Positions 7,842-14,219 of a DNA stretch of 14,843 nucleotides are shown one piece after another; positions within the stretch are counted from its first letter, which is position 1, and every line of letters starts with the position of its first letter. The notes below the pieces were generated by a model, which saw nothing but the letters and a program-made list of their open reading frames with translations, was not told the origin of the DNA and did no database searches. The DNA comes from JAEHDI01 sp035455185 (GTDB lineage: Bacteria > Acidobacteriota > Terriglobia > Bryobacterales > Bryobacteraceae), in the NCBI GenBank assembly GCA_035455185.1, contig DATIFQ010000088.1:1-14843 (forward strand). The letters are read 5' to 3'. The position numbers and the translations under genes are program-made.

Positions 7842-8527
7842 TGTGGCGGTTCAGGAGAGGGGTGTCGTTCTTCACCGTCTACAGGTGGTCAAAGTCGATT
7901 GACGATGTATCGACGTACGGTAGTGGCGGTACCGTGGTGGCGCAGGATCCCTTCGACCTCAGCGCCGAGCGGGGACTGTCGAGCTTCGACCAGCGGCACT
8001 CGCTGGATGCCACGTTCATTCTGACTTCCCCGTTCGGCGGGGGGCCGGCGGCGGTTCACATGGAAGGGTTGAGCCGCCGACTGCTCGAGGACTGGACGCT
8101 CGGCGGCGGAATGGCTCTCCACTCGGGGACGCCTTTGACCGCTCAAGTGCGCGGCAACCGCTCGGACACGGGCGGCACCGGTGTAGTGGGAAGCGGCCGG
8201 GCGGACGCCTCAGGTATGCCGGTCGACGCTGGCAGTGGCTTCTTTAACAGGGAGGCTTTCACTGTCCCGCCGTCCGGCCGTTACGGCAACGCCGGGAGGA
8301 ACACTATTCCTGGCCCTGATCTCTTCTCGCTCAACTTGGAGTTCGGACGGTCTTTCCCGCTGTGGTCGGACCGGCGCTCGGCGGAGTTCCGGGTTGAGGC
8401 GAACAACCCCCTCAACTCGGTAAGCTTCAGCGGTTTCGGGACAACGGTGAACGCCTCCGACTATGGACGGCCTACCGCCGCCGCTTCCATGCGTAAAGTG
8501 ACTGCGCAGTTGCGCTTCCGGTTCTGA
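7832..8527 (+). CDS. TonB-dependent receptor-like outer membrane protein, C-terminal barrel part (frameshifted)
   Basis: This is the 3' portion of the receptor gene. The nominal GTG start at 7832 is not a real initiation site. Translating this frame backwards to 7784 gives FTLDSADGNSIYHAGQV, which joins the upstream frame after 'RRPIPYAVG' and restores the family pattern (SIYHxxQVRL followed by FRRGVSFFTVYRWSKSIDD). The remaining 231 residues are alternating beta strands of the barrel and end in VTAQLRFRF, the terminal-Phe signature recognised by outer-membrane assembly. The shift needs one missing base around 7782-7787 (for example GGTTTC read as GGTTC). No slippery heptamer for programmed -1 frameshifting is seen. 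The stop codon is 2 bp from the next start. Confidence 0.8.
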   Translation: MRLMWRFRRGVSFFTVYRWSKSIDDVSTYGSGGTVVAQDPFDLSAERGLSSFDQRHSLDATFILTSPFGGGPAAVHMEGLSRRLLEDWTLGGGMALHSGTPLTAQVRGNRSDTGGTGVVGSGRADASGMPVDAGSGFFNREAFTVPPSGRYGNAGRNTIPGPDLFSLNLEFGRSFPLWSDRRSAEFRVEANNPLNSVSFSGFGTTVNASDYGRPTAAASMRKVTAQLRFRF

Positions 8528-8529
8528 CC

Positions 8530-10608
8530 ATGAGAAGGCTGACACTCATCGCGCTCGTCTCACTCCTGGCTGCAGGCCAGACTCCGAAGGAGCCAGCCAG
8601 ATTCCAAGTGACAACGCGACTGGTAGTGGTGAACGTCGAGGTCAAGGACCGCAATGGAAGGCCGGCCGAGAACTTGACGCGAGACGATTTCGAGTTAACT
8701 GAAGACGGCAAGGCTCAAAAGATCGCTGTTTTTGACTACCAGCGGCTTGAGACCAAGCCGGGCACAACTTCGCCTGCGGTCGGGGCGCGCCCCGGGAAGT
8801 CGCGCAACGAGATAACTCCCTCAACCCCAGGGGAATTCCGCTATCGGGACCACCGCCTGCTGGTACTCTACTTCGATCTCTCCTCGATGCCGGCGGAGGA
8901 CCAGATCCGCGCGCGAACGGCCGCCGAGAAATTCATTCGCGAGGAGATGACGCCTGTGGACCTGGTGGCCATCATGAGCTTCTCGAGTGAGCTGAAGGTC
9001 CTGCAGGATTTTACCGACGACCGAGACAGGCTGATGCAGACCCTTGCTGAGCTCCGCATTGGCGAGACGAGCGACTTGGCGGGGCAGGCGGCCACAGGGG
9101 AGACGGAGGAATCCCAGGATACGGGCGCCGCCTTCAGCGCTGACGAGACTGAGTTCAACATCTTCAACACGGACCGTAAACTAAGTGCGCTGGAATCAGC
9201 CACCCGGATGTTGGCGTCCTTGCCTGAGAAGAAGGGGCTCGTGTACTTTTCGAGCGGAGTCGGAAGGACCGGTGTCGAGAATCAGTCCCAGCTTCGCGCG
9301 ACTGTGAATGCAGCGGTCCGGGCGAATGTCTCCTTCTATTCGGTGGACGCCCGGGGGCTCGTGGCCGAGGCTCCATTGGGCGATGCCCGCTCTGGGGGGA
9401 ATCGCGGGTCGAGTATGTACTCCGGCGGCGCTCAGCGGGGGCGCCGAGACACGTTCCTTAATCAGCAAGAGACGCTTTTCACGCTCGCTGCCGACACCGG
9501 CGGTAAGGCACTGCTGGATTCGAACGACCTCAGCATAGGCATCGTCCAGGCTCAAAGCGACATCTCCAGTTACTACACGCTCGGTTATTACAGTACGAAC
9601 ACTGCCGAGGACGGAAAGTACCGGAGAATTCTGGTCCGTGTGAAGGCAGTCGAGAAGGCTAAGCTTGACTACCGCTCCGGCTATTTCGCCGCTAAACGCT
9701 TCGAAGACTTCAGCGCGTCGGAGAGAGAGCGCCAGCTCGAAGAAGCGCTGCTACTTGAGGACCCGATCACCGACCTGAACCTTGCGCTCGAGGTCGATTA
9801 CTTTCGTCGCGACCGGGACCGCTATATCGTTCCGTTAGCGGTGAAAATCCCCGGTTCTCAGATTCGCCTGGCTCAGAAGAGCGGCGCCGAGACGACGCGA
9901 CTGGACTTCATCGGCCAAGTACGCAATATTCGCGGCTTTCTGATGGGGACTGTGCGGGATCACATCCAGGTGACGCTCCGAGGTGAGAACAGCGCGCAGT
10001 TGAGCCGCCGAAATCTGGAATACGACAGCGCCTTCACGCTGCCGCCTGGTGAGTACGTGCTGAAGTTCCTGGTGCGGGAAAACGAGACCGGGAAGATGGG
10101 CACGTTCGAGACTCGGTTCGAAATTCCAAACTTGGACTCCGAAAAGTCCTATCTGAAGCTCAGTTCGGTCGTCTGGTCGAACCAGCGGGAGCCGATGTCC
10201 GAGGCGGTCGGGGGAGTGAAGAGGGACAAGAGGCTGGTCAAGAACGATCCACTGGTACGAGACAGGGAGAAACTCATTCCCAGCATCACCAAAGTCTTCC
10301 GCAAGGACCAGACACTGCGAGTCTTTTTCGAGGTTTATAATCCCGGAGTTGTTAACGGCGAGAAGACAGCCAATCTGACGGCCAACGTCAGCCTGTACCG
10401 TGCACAGGCAAAGGTCTTCGAATCTGAGGCCATCCGGGTCAGTGAAGGGCAGGGGAATCGATATTTCTTGCCGGTGGAATTCGAAATCCCGCTGGCCAAC
10501 CTTGAGACCGGCCGCTACGTTTGCCAGCTCAACGTCATTGACGAAGCGGGGCGCAAGTTTGCCTTCCGCCGGACGCCGCTCATGCTTTTGCCCGCCGCGC
10601 CGCTGTAG
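8530..10608 (+). CDS. Exported VWFA-domain protein (acidobacterial VWFA-related family)
   Basis: This 692-residue protein has a Sec signal peptide (about 1-20). A short leader domain follows (about 25-72; TTRLVVVNVEVKDRNGRPAE, then LTRDDFELTEDGK), which is the hallmark opening of the acidobacterial VWFA-related family (TIGR03436-like). The von Willebrand A fold spans about 110-320: a MIDAS-like DLSSM (Asp116, Ser118; the usual third Ser is Met120), PVDLVAIMSFSS, ASLPEKKGLVYFSSGVGR and FYSVDARGL. VWFA domains bind partners through a metal site, so a role in protein interaction at the envelope is likely. Beyond about residue 360 (SYYTLGYYSTN, YRSGYFA) lies an extra region of roughly 300 residues with beta-rich character and no fold I recognise, making it much longer than simple family members. 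Its ATG is 2 bp after the receptor stop, implying co-transcription and coupling. Confidence 0.85.
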   Translation: MRRLTLIALVSLLAAGQTPKEPARFQVTTRLVVVNVEVKDRNGRPAENLTRDDFELTEDGKAQKIAVFDYQRLETKPGTTSPAVGARPGKSRNEITPSTPGEFRYRDHRLLVLYFDLSSMPAEDQIRARTAAEKFIREEMTPVDLVAIMSFSSELKVLQDFTDDRDRLMQTLAELRIGETSDLAGQAATGETEESQDTGAAFSADETEFNIFNTDRKLSALESATRMLASLPEKKGLVYFSSGVGRTGVENQSQLRATVNAAVRANVSFYSVDARGLVAEAPLGDARSGGNRGSSMYSGGAQRGRRDTFLNQQETLFTLAADTGGKALLDSNDLSIGIVQAQSDISSYYTLGYYSTNTAEDGKYRRILVRVKAVEKAKLDYRSGYFAAKRFEDFSASERERQLEEALLLEDPITDLNLALEVDYFRRDRDRYIVPLAVKIPGSQIRLAQKSGAETTRLDFIGQVRNIRGFLMGTVRDHIQVTLRGENSAQLSRRNLEYDSAFTLPPGEYVLKFLVRENETGKMGTFETRFEIPNLDSEKSYLKLSSVVWSNQREPMSEAVGGVKRDKRLVKNDPLVRDREKLIPSITKVFRKDQTLRVFFEVYNPGVVNGEKTANLTANVSLYRAQAKVFESEAIRVSEGQGNRYFLPVEFEIPLANLETGRYVCQLNVIDEAGRKFAFRRTPLMLLPAAPL

Positions 10609-10652
10609 GCGCGCGTAAACCCCCCAGCGCAATCCGCGTCAAATATGGTTAC

Positions 10653-10658
10653 GGAGGT
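10653..10658 (+). promoter_or_regulatory. Ribosome binding site deciding the start at 10663
   Basis: GGAGGT lies 4 bases before the ATG at 10663. It supports that start over the in-frame ATG at 10645, which has no Shine-Dalgarno. Confidence 0.7.
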
Positions 10659-10662
10659 ACCC

Positions 10663-11469
10663 ATGCAGTATCTTTGCGGTTCGGCGAGGCTGACTCGACG
10701 GGCTGTCCTGACATTTACGGCTGCGGCCAGTGCGTCACTGTGGAACCGCCTCTTCGCGGCAAATTCCGACTTTTGGAATAGGAAGAAGCCGGAAGACTGG
10801 TCGAGCGACGAAATTGAGCGACTTGTTACGAAGTCACCTTGGGCGAAGGAGGTGACCGCCGAGTTCAACCAGCCCGAGCGTGGCGGACGAGGCGGTGGAA
10901 TGGGCGTCCCAGGCGGCGGGATGGGCGGGCCAACCACCCGCCGTGGCGGAATGGGTATGCCGCCCATCGGCGGTGGTGGGATGGGCATACCACCCTTGGG
11001 TGGCGGAGGACGCGACGGCAGGCCTTCGGGCGGAATGGAAAGGCGGAAGGTGACGGTTCGCTGGGAAAGCGCTAAACCGATAAGGGAGGCCCTGAAAACA
11101 CCGCTGCCGGATTCGCTTGCCGACCGTTACGTAATCAGTGTCAACGGGCTGCCGATGATGCCCGGGAGCGGCCGTAGACGGGAGGATGAAGGGAGCGAGG
11201 ACACTTCCCGGGCGCCACGCAATATGCTCGAGCGTCTGAAAGAGACGACTTTCCTCCAGCCCAAGGGCAAGGAATCCGTCCAGCCCGGTGTCGTCGAGCG
11301 GCAACCCAGCGCGGGAGGCGCAAGCCTCCTTTTTGGATTCTCGAGGGAGACCCTGGTCCTCCACCCTGAAGACAAGGAGGTGACATTCACAATGGCCATG
11401 GGGCCGCTGGAGGTCAAGACGAAATTCAAGCTCACCGACATGACGTACCGCGAGGAGCTTGCACTGTAA
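10663..11469 (+). CDS. Exported hypothetical protein with Gly/Met repeats (acidobacterial conserved type)
   Basis: This 268-residue protein has no assigned function. The N-terminus (LTRRAVLTFTAAASASLW, about residues 10-27) looks like a Tat or Sec signal with paired arginines. After it comes a conserved-looking segment, FWNRKKPEDWSSDEIERLVT followed by KSPWAKEV (about 36-65). I recognise this type from many acidobacterial exported proteins of unknown function. A Gly/Met repeat block (77-116) follows, then a second conserved segment, KVTVRWESAKPIREAL, leading to DRYVISVNGLP. The C-terminal part (about 205-268) seems beta-rich (LLFGFSRETLVLHPEDKEVT). It lies 54 bp after the VWFA gene on the same strand and is probably part of the same transcription unit, so a shared envelope role with the receptor and VWFA protein is inferred. 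It converges on the URO-D-fold gene. Confidence 0.7.
   Translation: MQYLCGSARLTRRAVLTFTAAASASLWNRLFAANSDFWNRKKPEDWSSDEIERLVTKSPWAKEVTAEFNQPERGGRGGGMGVPGGGMGGPTTRRGGMGMPPIGGGGMGIPPLGGGGRDGRPSGGMERRKVTVRWESAKPIREALKTPLPDSLADRYVISVNGLPMMPGSGRRREDEGSEDTSRAPRNMLERLKETTFLQPKGKESVQPGVVERQPSAGGASLLFGFSRETLVLHPEDKEVTFTMAMGPLEVKTKFKLTDMTYREELAL
10891..11010 (+). repeat. Tandem Gly-Gly-Met-Gly-x-Pro coding repeats
   Basis: Residues 77-116 of the preceding protein contain four imperfect units: GGGMGVP, GGGMGGPTTR, RGGMGMPPI and GGGGMGIPPL, ending in GGGG. The DNA units are recognisable repeats (ggcggnatgggc...cc) with silent and replacement differences, suggesting expansion by slippage followed by drift. 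The composition resembles the block in the receptor encoded upstream in the same cluster. Confidence 0.8.
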
Positions 11470-11483
11470 CGATACAAGTGTCA

Positions 11484-11499
11484 AGCCGCCCTTCCGGCT
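11484..11499. terminator. Weak hairpin between convergent genes
   Basis: The 77-bp gap between the convergent genes ending at 11469 (+) and 11547 (-) holds AGCCG, a 6-base spacer and CGGCT, a 5-bp stem without a T-run on either side. An 8-base direct repeat, TGTCAAGC, flanks it (11479-11486 and 11505-11512). It could act as a bidirectional transcription barrier, but the stem is short. Confidence 0.2.
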
Positions 11500-11546
11500 A
11501 GCGATGTCAAGCTATAGAGTGGGCCTGCCGCCGGCTCGATGAACCA

Positions 11547-12992
11547 TCAGAAGCTCAGCAGCAAGTGCCAGATGTAGAGGTAGGCGAAACCCTCATTGCT
11601 CTCCCAGACACTGCGGACGAGCGACGGATCGCCGCACATGGGTGGCAGTTCCTTGAGCTTCTCTTCCCACGGAAGGCAAACGCCGGGCCGGACGGGCGGC
11701 GCTGTCACCCACCCAGGGATGCCAGGCGTGGGCGCCTCCCAGCGTGGCTCTACCCGCGCCTTGGTCGACGGCGAAGACGGCGAGCGGTAGCAGCCGTACT
11801 CGAGCGTTGCGTCGGTCATTGCCTTCAGGTTCTCGAGCGTCGCGTCGTTCTGCATGATGGCGCTCGCATCCATAATGTAGCCACCCTCGGCGCCGATGGT
11901 TTCAATCAGTTTGCGGCATTGCGCCTTCACCTGTTCGGGCTTGCCCAACGTCAATAGCGCGTTCGGAACTCCGCCGCTGAGACAGAATTTGCGGCCGAGG
12001 ACTCGGTGAACGCGGTCAGGGTCGCCGCGGTCGATGTGAAAGATGATGCTTCCGGCTGGCAATTCCGCGAAGCGCTCCAGGTGGGCGTCCCACTTGCCTT
12101 CGGCATAAAAGAGCACCTGGTTGCCCTGAGCCCAGAGCGCCTCGACAATGGGTTTGAGCGTCGGCCAGTAGATCGTCTCGAAGTGCTCGCGCGAAATGAA
12201 CGGCACGCAGCCGCGATGCATCCATATGGGGATCGGGACGCTCTTGCCGGGATCCGCGCTGCTGAGCGCAAGATAGCCGAGGTGCGGCATCAGCGCATGG
12301 CAGGCCGCCACAACCTTTTCAGGAATCTCCTTTAGGTCGAACGCAAGGCCGATGTAGCCGCGCAGCTTGTCGGCGAGAATGTCGAGCGGCGCCTTCAGCA
12401 TGCCGCAAATCGAGGAGACGGTGCCCGTTTCGCGCCGCATTCGCTCGACCTGGGGCCCGAAAGCCGCGAAGTAGCTCAGCATCGACATCCCGCCCTTCAC
12501 GAAGGAAAGGTTGTTGCGGTAGGTGACCGGCGTGCCCTTTGCGCTAACCTCGCCCGTGACACGCGGCAACCAGGTTTCGTACAGAAATCGCGTCGGGTCT
12601 TCGATCAGGTCGTCGTACTCCTCACGCTTCATGAAGGCTTCCCGCTCGGATGGCTCGCGGTACTGGAAACCGACGTCGGGGCCGACATCGATCCCGGGCA
12701 CGCCGTAGTAGCGCAGGCCGATCGCCTGGGTAAGGCCGGTCCAGACGTAAACCATGTTGGGAACGACGGCGTCCCAGTTGTAGTCCTTACAGCAACGGAT
12801 GACCGCCTCAAACGCCTTGTTGTAGTCGTGCGTGACCTCCTGGCAGGTGAAACCCGCGTGCCGGGCGGTGATCTCGGCGGCGAAGGGACGAAGCGGGACA
12901 CGATCCGGCATCCCGTTGCGCATGGCGGTGACGTAGCGGTTCAGTCGCTCGGAGTACAGTTGCTCGAAGTCGGTTCTCATTCTCCGTGACAT
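11547..12992 (-). CDS. Uroporphyrinogen decarboxylase (URO-D)-fold family protein
   Basis: This 481-residue protein belongs to the broad URO-D superfamily, which includes HemE and corrinoid-dependent methyltransferases such as MtaA and CmuA. Visible features are RYVTAMRNGMPDRVPLRPF near the N-terminus (the 'PDRVP' typical of URO-D-like proteins), PGIDVGPDVGFQYREP, then FHIDRGD (His319 and Asp321) and FCLSGGVPNALLTLGKPEQV, and ENLKAMTDATLEYG near the C-terminus. It is longer than HemE (about 350) and lacks a HemE-type N-terminal arginine motif. The His-x-Cys zinc ligand pair of methyltransferases reads His-Ile-Asp here. It is thus probably neither a standard HemE nor a standard zinc methyltransferase, and the substrate is unknown. 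ATGs at 12992 and 12980 are both possible starts; GGAG sits too close to the latter. It is 61 bp downstream of the radical SAM gene on the same strand, likely the same operon. Confidence 0.78.
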   Translation of the reverse strand: MSRRMRTDFEQLYSERLNRYVTAMRNGMPDRVPLRPFAAEITARHAGFTCQEVTHDYNKAFEAVIRCCKDYNWDAVVPNMVYVWTGLTQAIGLRYYGVPGIDVGPDVGFQYREPSEREAFMKREEYDDLIEDPTRFLYETWLPRVTGEVSAKGTPVTYRNNLSFVKGGMSMLSYFAAFGPQVERMRRETGTVSSICGMLKAPLDILADKLRGYIGLAFDLKEIPEKVVAACHALMPHLGYLALSSADPGKSVPIPIWMHRGCVPFISREHFETIYWPTLKPIVEALWAQGNQVLFYAEGKWDAHLERFAELPAGSIIFHIDRGDPDRVHRVLGRKFCLSGGVPNALLTLGKPEQVKAQCRKLIETIGAEGGYIMDASAIMQNDATLENLKAMTDATLEYGCYRSPSSPSTKARVEPRWEAPTPGIPGWVTAPPVRPGVCLPWEEKLKELPPMCGDPSLVRSVWESNEGFAYLYIWHLLLSF

Positions 12993-13053
12993 TGTACGCC
13001 GGGAGCGCCAATGGATGGCCGCACTGCTCCCAGAGGGTCGCGGAGACGGCGTG

Positions 13054-14118
13054 TCAGGCGACTGTGGCCAGCCGCGGCTGGTACACGCAGTTGGGGTCGG
13101 ATTCGAGGTAGTTTCCCGTCAGCGCGTAGGCGCGGGAGCGGGAGCCGCCGCAGAGATTCCGGTATTCGCAGTCTCCGCACTTGCCTAAAAGGTTGTCGCT
13201 GTTGCGCAGGGAGCGGAAGAGCGCCGAGTTACGGTAAACTTCGGCGATCGAGTCCCGGCGCACATTGCCCGCGGCCAGTGGCAGGAATCCGCTCGGGAAA
13301 ATCTCGCCGGTGTGGGACACGAAGACGAATCCCTTGCCGTCGTTGATGCCCGCCTGCCGCTGGATAACGTCCCCAGCCGTTGAGCGGTTAGCGGCGCCAC
13401 CCTCCGCCTTCCGCCTCTGTGCGACATAGCGGCGATAGTGCTGTGCCTCGGTGGTTTTGATGTCGAATGGCGCGGTTTTCGAAAGCTCGTAGAGGAACCG
13501 GAACACGTCTTCGTACTCTTCCGGCGTTAGATCGTCGGAGCGCATCGCGCGGCCGGTGACAACCAGGAAGAACACGCTCCAGAGGCGTGCATCCCAGTGG
13601 GCCACCAGTGTGGCGATTTCTTCGAGTTGGCCAAAATTATGGCGGGTAACGGTGGTGTTGATCTGTGTCGGGAGTCCAGCCCGCCGGGCGTGCTCGAGCG
13701 CGAAGATCGTCCGCTCGAACGAGCCGTCCACTCGCCGGAAGCCGTCATGCAAGGCGGCGTCGGGACCGTCGAGACTGACGGCCATGCGGGCCACGCCGCA
13801 GTCACGGAAGCCCTGAATCGCTTCCGCGGTGAGGAGCGGCGTCGCGCTCGGCGTCACGGTGGTGCGCAGACCGAGTGAGACGCTGTGCCGTAACAGGTCG
13901 AAAAGGTCGGGCCGTTTAAGAGGATCGCCGCCCGTGAACACCATCAGGGGATCGCCGAAAGTGCGGATCTCTTCGAGCAGACGGAAACCCTCGTTGGTTG
14001 CGAGTTCCAACGGGTTGCGGCAGGCGATAGCCGATGCGCGGCAGTGAAGGCAGGCCAGGTCGCAAGCCTGGGTGACCTCCCAGATCACCACGAAGGGCGC
14101 CTCGTCGAAACTCCTCAT
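13054..14118 (-). CDS. Radical SAM/SPASM domain protein (TIGR04053-like)
   Basis: This 354-residue protein has the radical SAM cluster motif CDLACLHC (Cys19, Cys23, Cys26), which binds a [4Fe-4S] cluster and SAM, followed by TGGDPLKRPDLF and SLDGPDAALHDGFR. The C-terminal Cys set CGDCEYRNLC plus a later Cys (314, 317, 323, 344) is a SPASM-type auxiliary cluster site, preceded by GEIFPSGFLPLAAGNVR. The close pattern is that of the TIGR04053 group, related to the heme/heme-d1 and peptide-modifying radical SAM enzymes (AhbD, NirJ, PqqE type). Its exact reaction is not established. No short precursor peptide gene is evident beside it. It is likely co-transcribed with the URO-D-fold gene and divergent from the hemerythrin-like gene across a CRP/FNR-type site. 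The ATG at 14118 lacks a well-spaced Shine-Dalgarno and could be translated from a leaderless mRNA. Confidence 0.87.
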   Translation of the reverse strand: MRSFDEAPFVVIWEVTQACDLACLHCRASAIACRNPLELATNEGFRLLEEIRTFGDPLMVFTGGDPLKRPDLFDLLRHSVSLGLRTTVTPSATPLLTAEAIQGFRDCGVARMAVSLDGPDAALHDGFRRVDGSFERTIFALEHARRAGLPTQINTTVTRHNFGQLEEIATLVAHWDARLWSVFFLVVTGRAMRSDDLTPEEYEDVFRFLYELSKTAPFDIKTTEAQHYRRYVAQRRKAEGGAANRSTAGDVIQRQAGINDGKGFVFVSHTGEIFPSGFLPLAAGNVRRDSIAEVYRNSALFRSLRNSDNLLGKCGDCEYRNLCGGSRSRAYALTGNYLESDPNCVYQPRLATVA

Positions 14119-14124
14119 GCTCCC

Positions 14125-14130
14125 AGCCTA
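14125..14130 (-). promoter_or_regulatory. Candidate -10 element for the radical SAM gene
   Basis: TAGGCT on the minus strand fits TAnnnT. Its first base is 29.5 bp from the centre of the palindrome at 14152-14167, the mirror image of the plus-strand candidate. If used, transcription would begin at or next to the A of the ATG at 14118, giving a leaderless mRNA. This is inference from spacing. Confidence 0.35.
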
Positions 14131-14151
14131 AGCGCATTTCCTTCAGTCTCC

Positions 14152-14167
14152 TGTGACGAGTGTCACA
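14152..14167. promoter_or_regulatory. CRP/FNR-superfamily operator TGTGA-N6-TCACA
   Basis: The site reads TGTGACGAGTGTCACA, a perfect inverted repeat of TGTGAC and GTCACA around GAGT. It matches the consensus TGTGA-N6-TCACA of CRP-type regulators. It lies in the 101-bp gap between the divergent radical SAM and hemerythrin-like genes. Its centre (14159.5) is 41.5 bp upstream of the predicted transcription starts in both directions, the geometry of class II CRP/FNR-activated promoters. Which regulator binds (cAMP-, redox- or NO-responsive) cannot be told from the site alone. Confidence 0.65.
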
Positions 14168-14188
14168 TCCTGGCGGGGAGATCGCCCC

Positions 14189-14194
14189 TAGCAT
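14189..14194 (+). promoter_or_regulatory. Candidate -10 element for the hemerythrin-like gene
   Basis: TAGCAT fits TAnnnT and would place the transcription start near 14201, with a 19-base leader containing the ribosome binding site. No good -35 is seen at the expected position, as is common for activator-dependent promoters. The palindrome at 14152-14167 would be centred at -41.5. Confidence 0.45.
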
Positions 14195-14208
14195 TGGGAA
14201 GGAGACGC

Positions 14209-14214
14209 AGGAGG
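14209..14214 (+). promoter_or_regulatory. Strong ribosome binding site for the hemerythrin-like gene
   Basis: AGGAGG is followed by 5 bases and the ATG at 14220, a near-ideal Shine-Dalgarno. It decides this start over the in-frame ATG at 14160, which lies inside the palindromic operator. Confidence 0.8.
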
Positions 14215-14219
14215 GCGTT

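Noticed and set aside
7770..7845. Programmed -1 ribosomal frameshift in the receptor gene
   Set aside because: No X-XXY-YYZ slippery heptamer and no evident downstream stem-loop at the junction; a base deletion or sequencing error explains it better.
10891..11010. Repeat block as a CRISPR or intergenic repeat array
   Set aside because: The units are short, contiguous, in frame and encode a Gly/Met peptide, with no regular spacers.
10834..11484. 216-residue minus-strand frame opposite the Gly/Met protein
   Set aside because: Its His/Ala/Pro-rich content is the antisense reflection of the Gly/Met repeats, and no start signal is present.
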